Shown here piece after piece: positions 55,336 through 61,360 of a stretch of 64,000 nt of DNA. This DNA comes from Phalacrocorax aristotelis. Lineage: Eukaryota; Chordata; Aves; Suliformes; Phalacrocoracidae. Positions within the stretch are counted from its first letter, which is position 1. The number at the start of each line of letters is the position of its first letter. Under the pieces are notes generated by a model that was not told the DNA's origin, did no database searches, and saw only the letters and a program-made list of their open reading frames with translations. The DNA is taken from contig NC_134277.1 in NCBI RefSeq assembly GCF_949628215.1, positions 124,917,963 through 124,981,962 of the forward strand, read 5' to 3'. The position numbers were made by a program, and so were the translations under genes.

Positions 55336-56242
55336 ACCAGTAGGTTCTTAATTGTTGGGGACTGTTAAATTGTTGTGAAGTACTTAACGTTGTTTCGACA
55401 GTTATCGAGTTTCTGAAAGGGACATTTTTCTTCTTTTTTATTTTTTTTATTTTAATTTTTTTTGCCATTCAGTAGTGGGTCATTCCCGACCAGGGCCTCT
55501 CTGACCCACGCTTTCCCTAACGCAAAGTCCCAACAAGTCTTCATTCGGGGAGATTTCTCGCACTATGCAGCGTTGTCGGGCTGGGCTGCTTTCATTTAGT
55601 GGTTTTGAACCGCTTTAAAGAGGCAAAGGGTGTTTTGCCTTTAAATACACGTTTTAAAAAAAAAAAAAAAAAAAGGGCTCTTGTCTTGAGAAACTGCTCG
55701 ATTCGCAGGAAACCCTCCGGATGTTTGCTGCTTTTCATGTGGCATTTGTGGTCGGCTCTGATAACGCTGGGAGCACCACTTCCAACACCGCATTCTGTAA
55801 TGGACCTGAAATAGAAACACATCTCTCGCCGGAGGATCCCCGCTCTGCGCCCCCGCGCTGTGCACCGGCGGGTTTAAAAGGTCAATAAATCAGAAGGATG
55901 AACTCTCGGCGGCATTGTTAGGTTGGGAAAGTTAACGAATGACCCCAGGAGTCGTGCGACCACGGAGGTTTCGGGAGCGTCAGAAGAAGGTCTTCACTAA
56001 GCGCTTCAGGGAAGCGAGGTCTAAGCGCGGAGCGCAACTTGAGTCAGAATCAGCGGTGCGCCGTGTGCTTTAAAGTTGCACTTCAAAAATACCTAAGCAG
56101 TCGAAACAGAAAGCGAGAAAAGCGGTGAGATAATCTATTTGTGGGACCAGGAGCACCGAAAGGGTCACAAACTGCCAACATTTTCTGTACGAACCAGGTA
56201 GCTTTTACTTTCTCGGCTTAGGTTCAAAACACACCTTTCTTT

Positions 56243-56250
56243 CTTTGATC
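56243..56250 (+). promoter_or_regulatory. Candidate TCF/LEF site
   Basis: CTTTGATC is the reverse complement of GATCAAAG, the high-affinity TCF/LEF core, and lies 2.6 kb upstream of the SOX17 start codon. Wnt/beta-catenin control of Sox17 is established in mouse endoderm. Use of this particular site is inference. Confidence 0.3.
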
Positions 56251-57302
56251 CCAGATCAATGAGCTGTAGAAAAAGTTTGCACAAAACTCCCAAACAAAGT
56301 CAGCGGCAGTTTGCTTCGTTTATTACCTCATGTTCATTATATAGAAAAACATTTTCTTTTCTGCTGGAAGTGACAACCCCCCAAATTGCCATAAAGTGTA
56401 TTTGTACCCAGTCCCTCTACTCGCTGAACATTTTCAGTGCAAGTTCTTGCAGGATTTGTTCCCTTGGCTCACGAAAATGTTTCTGCCAAGTAGAGTAAAA
56501 GGGACCGTTTGGCGTTTTAGCAAGATCAGCTGGTAAAAAAGGTAACCCTCTCCTCTGCGCGTTAAACTCCTAGGCGGTCAGTTTTGCCCGAGCCAGTAAC
56601 TCGGCGTGCGCTGGGAACTGGTCTGGGAGTCACTGGAAATGCACCGACTGCCTTACGGCAGCGCATTGTTGCCTTCTTGGTTTTTGTTTTGCTTGGAAGT
56701 TATTTTGCTCCCTTCAGCCGAGTATTCTCTGCAGGAGAAAAAATACGCACGCTTTCCTTCTGAGCCAGTTTGCTTCAGGCGCGACCGGGATTCTGTTTAA
56801 TTCCGAATTTTCTCTGGGTATCAGCCATGCTTCGGTACGCGACCTGTCCTCGGGCGACTGGCCTGGGACGAAGGGCTCCGAGCCCCAGAGCGCCTGGTCG
56901 GGAACTGTCACAGCCTCGGCCGTAAAGCTAAAGCCACCGGCCCGCCAGCCTTAGAGAGGCGCGCCCTCAGGTAGCGTCCCAAAGGCGCTGGGCTAAAAAC
57001 GATTGAAAAAGCACCGAACTCCTAACGAGTGCTCCTGGCTATTCGCGCCGGTGCTGAGATGGCAGTCGGCTTTGCCAGCGGGGTCTGTCCCGACAAACTT
57101 CTTTTACGATCAAGTTTGCATGTATTATACTGTCGCAAGAACGGTGTTATCATAACTAGCACGAGATTAGTTTGCACATACACATGTGTAGGAGCATTGT
57201 TTTCGCCTCCGCTGCCTTTCACAGCATCTGATAGAAGGAAGGAAAGCAGAGCTGTGTGAATCCCTGCCTCTCGCTGTGCTGGACTAGCGCGTGTGTTTGA
57301 AC

Positions 57303-57326
57303 GGGGGGGCGGGGGGGGGGGGGCGG
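57303..57326 (+). repeat. G-run (G7-C-G13-C-GG)
   Basis: Seven G, one C, thirteen G, one C and two G occur in a row, with enough G-tracts to form a G-quadruplex on the + strand. It lies about 1.5 kb upstream of the SOX17 start. Homopolymers of this kind are also prone to sequencing-length error. Confidence 0.85.
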
Positions 57327-57754
57327 AAGAACCCTAAAACCTTCTCTTTGCTTAGTTTCAGGCAGCCACTAGCCTTTGGCCAATAGTTTCGACTCCTCGC
57401 AACAGGGCTAAACACAGGATGCCACCAGTCTGGAAATATATCGTTTGTTTATAGTCTCTAACGAAGCGAGGGGAGCCGAACGCACGGATGCAGACGTGCC
57501 CCGAGCATTACCCGCCCTGCTGCCAGCCCCGGGCGCTGCCGCTCGCCGCTGGGCTTTTTGCTTTTTAGAACATCTGCTGGCTGTCAAGTGCGAAGGAGCA
57601 GGTTTTACGTTGCACGAAACAGGAAATTCAGTGCTAGAATAAGTTAATGGCGATGCTGGCTTCATTCATTTAATTTCAGGGAGAATTCTTACAATATTGG
57701 TTTATTTGATCGAAGCGGCTACCCAAACAGAGGTGTCCTTAACCAAATAAACCT

Positions 57755-57762
57755 CTTTGATC
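57755..57762 (+). promoter_or_regulatory. Candidate TCF/LEF site
   Basis: This is a second exact CTTTGATC, about 1.1 kb upstream of the SOX17 start codon and 1.5 kb from the first. Chance expectation for a given 8-mer on either strand is roughly one per 33 kb, so two within 1.5 kb is mildly suggestive only. Confidence 0.35.
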
Positions 57763-57821
57763 TTCAGTTTAAAGCTCAGCGGTTTCTCAAATAAGCATTG
57801 ATGCGTTGAAGAGTACCACAT

Positions 57822-57833
57822 AACAATGCAAAT
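57822..57833 (+). promoter_or_regulatory. Candidate overlapping SOX site and POU octamer
   Basis: AACAATG (57822-57828) fits the SOX consensus WWCAAWG. It overlaps a perfect octamer ATGCAAAT (57826-57833), about 1.0 kb upstream of the SOX17 start. SOX17 and POU5 factors bind DNA as partners, but the usual composite places CATTGT in the same orientation before the octamer. Here the SOX half is in the opposite orientation and overlaps, so co-binding is uncertain. Confidence 0.35.
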
Positions 57834-58717
57834 ATAAATCAGAGCGCCCGTGAAACGCCGGGTTTTACATTAGTTTGTGCGCCAAAGAAGAACATAAGTG
57901 GTGAGAGGTAGAATTTGTGTGTATTGTGAAGTGAGGGACTTTTTACAAGCGTCTGTTTGTATTTACAGTTTACGTATTCGGGCAAATCCGAGGCATCCTG
58001 AACAAGGCAAGGCAGCAAGCAACACCCACCGCAAAGCTCAGCTTAAATAGTAACTAAGTCAACTCCCACTACATACAAAAAACATTTGCGCTTTTGGCAG
58101 ATACTAATTTCATTACGAACTATGAAGAAGTGGGATAGAATATATGTCATGGGCTTTACTGTGAATTCAGTATCCCACTGCCCCACCAGTTTACACCTTT
58201 CATGGGCTTGTGAGGTGAAATAGGCGAAGGCGGCACTGGAAGGTGGGAAGCCGAGGTGTGAGATAGAGACGGTAGCTTGGCTGGCTGCTCCCAGGGTTCT
58301 TCCCAAGGTTGCCTACAAAAGAAGCCCCTTCCGTCTCTCCAGCGGTTGCGAGGTACCTGGGTACGGCTGGAATTATCTGTCCCTCCCACCCCTTTCGTGT
58401 CTCCCCTGGTCGAGGTTGCCCGTTTTTGGCGGGGCCGGTGACGGGTGGGTATTTGCCCGGTGACTGGACGGCGTGGGGCGACCTGGATGGGCCGGGCTCT
58501 GCGGCCACCGCGGGGTGCGGGGCCCGACTCCGAGGGCCGCCTACGAATACGCTGCTCCTTCCCCCGAGCGGCCCCCCCCGGTCCCTGGGGGCGGGGGCAC
58601 CGCTGCCCGCGCCCGGCCCGGCGAGCGGCGGCGGCGGCGGCGGCGGGAGGAGCCCCGGGGCCGCCCCAGCGGGAGCCGCCGGCGGCACCGTCCCGCGGCG
58701 CGCCCGCCCCCGCCGCC

Positions 58718-58775
58718 CCATTGGCCGCGCCGCAGCTCAAATAGGGCCGGGCGGCGGCGGGCGGCAGCAGCGAGC
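58718..58775 (+). promoter_or_regulatory. SOX17 core promoter (inverted CCAAT box, TATA-like box)
   Basis: CCATTGG (an inverted CCAAT box; ATTGG at 58720-58724) is followed about 15 bp later by CAAATAG (58738-58744), a TATA-like element. By usual spacing, transcription would start around 58765-58775, giving a 5'UTR of roughly 80-90 nt. No ATG occurs between the TATA-like box and the SOX17 start codon. The start site is inferred, and a distal promoter may also exist. Confidence 0.55.
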
Positions 58776-58853
58776 GGGGCCCCGGCGGCGAGCCCGTCCC
58801 GCCGCCCCGCCGCAGCGCCCGGCCTTGGCGGCGGCGGCGCCTCCCGACCCGAG

Positions 58854-60320
58854 ATGAGCAGCCCCGATGCGGGCTACGCCAGCAGCGACGACCAGGCGCA
58901 GGGGCGGTGCTCGCTGCCCACCATGATGCCGGCCGTGGGCCCCTGCCCCTGGGCAGAGCCGCTGAGCCCGCTGGGCGAGGCGAAGGCGAAGGGCGAGGCG
59001 GCGCCGTCGGGGGCGGCGGGCGGCCGGAGCAAGAGCGAGGCGCGGATCCGGCGGCCCATGAACGCCTTCATGGTGTGGGCCAAGGACGAGCGCAAGCGGC
59101 TGGCGCAGCAGAACCCGGACCTGCACAACGCCGAGCTCAGCAAGATGCTGGGTGAGCAGAGGGGGGTTCCCGGGGGTGCCGTCGGGCGGGTGGCGGGGGG
59201 TCCCGGGGCCGGTGAGCCGGGGGCGTCGGCGGGCGGGAGCCGGGGGTGGCCGGGGGTGGCGGCGGGGGTAGCGGCGGGGTGCGGGAGCGAGGGCGCGGAG
59301 CCCGCGGTCGGTCGGTCGGTCGCGGGGGGCCCGGGGCTGCGGTGGGCGGCCGGTCTGACGGTGCTCGTGGTGGCAGGTAAATCGTGGAAGGCGCTGTCAC
59401 TGTCGGAGAAGCGGCCGTTCGTGGAGGAGGCGGAGCGGCTGCGGGTGCAGCACATGCAGGACCACCCCAATTACAAGTACCGGCCGCGGCGGCGGAAGCA
59501 GGTGAAGCGCCTGAAGCGGGCGGAGAGCGGCTTCCTGCAGCACGGCCTGGCGGAGGCGGCGGGGCCCGGGCTGGGCGGCGAGCCCGCCGGCGGCGGCGGC
59601 GGCGGCGGCGGCAGGATGTGCGTGGAGGGCCTGGGCCTGCCTTACGGCGAGCAGGGCTACGCGGCGGCGGCGGGCCACTACCGGGACTGTCCGCCGCTGG
59701 GCGCCGGCTTCGACGGCTACGGGCTGCCGACGCCGGACCCGTCGCCGCTGGACGCGGCGGAGAGCGAGGCGCCGTTCCTGGCGGCGGGGCTGCAGGAGGA
59801 GTGCCCGCTGGGGCCCTACGGCTACGCCCCGCACCCGTCGGCGGCGGCCGAGTACCCGTCGGCGGCGGCGGAGAGCCCGGCGGGCGCCGCGCTGCGCCGG
59901 CACCTGCCGCCCGGCGAGGCGCTGGGGCCGGGCGGCTCGCTGCAGGGGCTGCTGGGCTGCCCGCCGCCGCTGCACGCCTACTACGGGCAGGCCTGCCAGC
60001 CGCCGGGCCCGGGCCGCGGGCCGCTGGGGCCGCCGCCGGCGCTGGGGCCGGCGCTGGGGCCGGCGCTGGGGCCGGGGGCGGTCGGGCAGCCGTCGCCGCC
60101 GCCCGAGGCGGCGCCGTGCCGGGAGCCGCTGGAGCACTTGCCGCAGGAGGAGCTGCTGGGCGAGGTGGATCGCACTGAGTTCGAGCAGTACCTGCGCTTC
60201 GCCTGCAAGCCCGAGCTGGGGCTGCCCTTCGCGGGCCCCGAGGCGGGCGCGGGGCCCGTCTCCTCGGCCGTGTCGGACGCCAGCACCGCCGTCTACTACT
60301 GCGGCTACCCCGACGTGTGA
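58854..60320 (+). CDS. SOX17: Transcription factor SOX-17 (join 58854-59151, 59377-60320; 413 aa)
   Basis: This is a SoxF HMG-box transcription factor of the nucleus. In vertebrates it specifies definitive endoderm and arterial or haemogenic endothelium and modulates Wnt signalling through beta-catenin. The two exons join to 413 residues, against 414 in human. The N-terminus [10 protein letters not shown] is the conserved SOX17 start. The ATG has G at -3, and no earlier ATG lies in the predicted 5'UTR. The HMG box spans about residues 65-137 ([16 protein letters not shown] ... [12 protein letters not shown]), with basic nuclear-localisation stretches near 79-82 and 135-147. Glu119 matches the human Glu122 that sets SOX17-type OCT4 partnering. 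The C-terminal half is Gly/Pro/Ala-rich, with Gly8 at 171-178, three ALGP repeats, [11 protein letters not shown] at 362-372 (SoxF activation/beta-catenin motif) and a YYCGYPDV end. The SOX7 and SOX18 paralogues are excluded by the N- and C-terminal signatures. It is the only gene in the window. Confidence 0.97.
   Translation: MSSPDAGYASSDDQAQGRCSLPTMMPAVGPCPWAEPLSPLGEAKAKGEAAPSGAAGGRSKSEARIRRPMNAFMVWAKDERKRLAQQNPDLHNAELSKMLGEQRGVPGGAVGRVAGGPGAGEPGASAGGSRGWPGVAAGVAAGCGSEGAEPAVGRSVAGGPGLRWAAGLTVLVVAGKSWKALSLSEKRPFVEEAERLRVQHMQDHPNYKYRPRRRKQVKRLKRAESGFLQHGLAEAAGPGLGGEPAGGGGGGGGRMCVEGLGLPYGEQGYAAAAGHYRDCPPLGAGFDGYGLPTPDPSPLDAAESEAPFLAAGLQEECPLGPYGYAPHPSAAAEYPSAAAESPAGAALRRHLPPGEALGPGGSLQGLLGCPPPLHAYYGQACQPPGPGRGPLGPPPALGPALGPALGPGAVGQPSPPPEAAPCREPLEHLPQEELLGEVDRTEFEQYLRFACKPELGLPFAGPEAGAGPVSSAVSDASTAVYYCGYPDV
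59152..59376 (+). other. SOX17: SOX17 intron within the HMG box (225 bp)
   Basis: The donor GTGAGC at 59152 follows exon 1 ending ..AAG ATG CTG G. The acceptor ..TGGCAG ends at 59376, before GT AAA TCG TGG. Splicing (phase 1) restores KMLGKSWKAL, the SOX17 sequence at the conserved SoxF intron position. A branch-point-like CTGAC (A at 59358) lies 18 nt before the intron end, but the polypyrimidine tract is weak. The length is a multiple of three and there is no in-frame stop, so the unspliced frame stays open. CGGT repeats occur near 59308-59321. Confidence 0.93.
59589..59612 (+). repeat. Coding (GGC)8 tract, Gly8 in SOX17
   Basis: Eight perfect GGC codons encode Gly171-178, in the linker just after the HMG box. 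A pure trinucleotide run in a coding exon is liable to length polymorphism. Human SOX17 has no comparable Gly run here as far as I recall. Confidence 0.9.
60039..60074 (+). repeat. Coding 12-bp tandem repeat x3 (ALGP) in SOX17
   Basis: Three perfect copies of GCGCTGGGGCCG encode [12 protein letters not shown] (residues 321-332) in the Pro-rich C-terminal region. Human SOX17 has a His/Gln repeat in roughly this area, so the segment appears free to vary. Confidence 0.9.
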
Positions 60321-60705
60321 GGATGAGGAGGGACTGGCTCGGGGGCGCGCCGACCGACGGGCAGGCAGGTGCCCGGCCCCGCTCCTATTTATGTAATTTA
60401 TTTGAATCTTGAGAACTGACAGGGTATCTGTGACCTGCTCGAGGTTTGAAAGGCCACATGCCATCTCGCTGTCCCGATGGTGCGGGTCTTACACCATCGC
60501 TGTCCGACAGTGACATGTAAAACTGTTCCTTCTGTGGGATCGTGATACTAGTTACGCAGGTGGAATACAATTTCTGAGATCTTGTTAGAGATCCGTATGC
60601 TTTTGTAACGTTGTACAGAGTGCTGGGTTTTATATTTCGGATTTGTACAGAATTATTTTGCACTTTTACAAATAAAGGGAAAATAATAAAACCGGTCCTT
60701 GATTT
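60321..60705 (+). other. SOX17: SOX17 3' untranslated region (end inferred)
   Basis: The UTR runs from the TGA (60318-60320) to shortly after the AATAAA signals, so the end is estimated as roughly 10-20 nt beyond the last signal. The proximal part is still GC-rich. From about 60385 it becomes AT-rich with ATTTA-type elements (TATTTATG, ATTTATTT near 60386-60404), often linked to mRNA instability. TTGTACAGA occurs twice (about 60612 and 60645). GCACTTT at 60660-60666 matches the miR-17/20/106 seed. Confidence 0.75.
60671..60690 (+). terminator. SOX17: SOX17 polyadenylation signals (two AATAAA)
   Basis: Canonical AATAAA hexamers lie at 60671-60676 and 60685-60690, about 350-370 nt after the stop codon. 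A T/G-containing downstream region ('ggtccttgatttcttctc') follows. Two close signals probably give one cluster of cleavage sites around 60700. No other AATAAA is seen in the transcribed strand between the stop codon and these. Confidence 0.85.
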
Positions 60706-61029
60706 CTTCTCAAAGAGGTGCTATCACCTTCCGTAATGGAACGTTATGGCTTTTACAACTACTCTTACTAATTTCCCTTGCACTAAGCATTAGGTCCTGT
60801 CAGCCTTTCTGTGGCGATCGTCGTCTTCTGTCTCTCTTGCTCAAATCATAAAGCTTTAAGCGTTCTGAAACTGCCTATGTCATGCTGTTCTTGTTTGCTT
60901 GTTTGTTTTTAACATTTTTGATGGTTTCTTAGACGGTTGATTAATATAATTGAATTTAAAAAAAAAAAAAAGAAGGGGCGACATATTTTTTGTTTGAAGT
61001 GTAAAAGCCTATAAGAAAGCTCTTACCAA
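60706..61029. other. Intergenic, immediately 3' of SOX17
   Basis: This is AT-rich DNA without a gene. It contains tandem forkhead-like TGTTTGC/TGTTTGT motifs near 60893-60908 and a run of A at about 60958-60971. Confidence 0.6.
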
Positions 61030-61360
61030 AGTGGGTCGGGGTTTGGGTCTGTGTTTAATGTAATCGTGGACCCTGGGGCTGCCATCAAGAAAAGCGCCTC
61101 GCTACAGTGGCGGGGTAAGCGCTTGCTAAAGCACCCCCACACGCACCCCGAGGGAAGGTCTTTGGTGCCCCGCGGGCTGCCCCTGCTGCGCCGGGGAAGG
61201 GGCGGCAGCGAGGGGCACCAGCTCTCCGCTGCGGAGGATGAGAGCACTAAATCGGGGTTCAAAGTAGGTGAAAAATTTCGACACGAGCCGCTAGTGGAGG
61301 CGGCGGGCCAGGAGCAGCCTCTCGGGCACCCAGCCACGGCGGCACCTTTAACCGTGGGGC
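61030..61360. promoter_or_regulatory. Small CpG-rich islet downstream of SOX17
   Basis: About 330 bp of G+C- and CpG-rich sequence lies 0.35-0.65 kb past the SOX17 poly(A) signals. Frames of 123 codons (+) and 114 codons (-) cross it but resemble no protein. It may be a 3' enhancer or part of the broader unmethylated SOX17 domain. It is possibly, but unprovably, an antisense promoter. Confidence 0.45.

Larger units (their letters stand above)
55336..58429. promoter_or_regulatory. SOX17 proximal upstream region, CpG-retaining, no gene
   Basis: This 3.1 kb lies between the upstream CpG island and the SOX17 island. G+C is moderate, but CpG dinucleotides stay frequent: I count about 14 in 55921-56100. 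It carries two exact TCF/LEF-type CTTTGATC motifs, an octamer overlapping a SOX site, a G-rich run and a 19-A run at 55656-55674. Open frames are below 90 codons and none is credible. It is best read as promoter-proximal regulatory DNA. Confidence 0.55.
58430..60390. other. SOX17 CpG island
   Basis: About 2 kb of extremely G+C- and CpG-rich DNA covers the core promoter, both coding exons and the intron. It explains the many long overlapping open frames here on all strands, for example a 355-codon antisense frame at 59397-60464. These are composition artefacts, not genes. The boundaries are visual estimates. Confidence 0.85.

Noticed and set aside
54660-55343. 227-codon + frame in the upstream CpG island
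   Set aside because: The Pro/Gly/Arg-rich sequence lacks recognisable motifs, and it coincides exactly with the GC-rich island.
58156-58740. 194- and 173-codon minus-strand frames in the SOX17 promoter
   Set aside because: They overlap each other and the core promoter and are rich in Gly, Ala, Pro and Arg. This is a composition artefact.
59384-60178. 264-codon frame in the second forward frame over SOX17
   Set aside because: It consists of Gly/Ala/Arg low-complexity sequence in an alternative frame of a GC-rich exon.
58473-60320. Single open frame of 615 codons including SOX17
   Set aside because: It adds 127 codons upstream of the conserved [10 protein letters not shown] start and reads through the intron. 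The upstream part lies before the core promoter and is low-complexity. The two-exon, 413-residue model fits the family.
59397-60464. 355-codon antisense frame over SOX17 exon 2
   Set aside because: It is an Arg/Ala/Gly-rich shadow produced by high G+C and few stop codons opposite a real exon. It has no domain.
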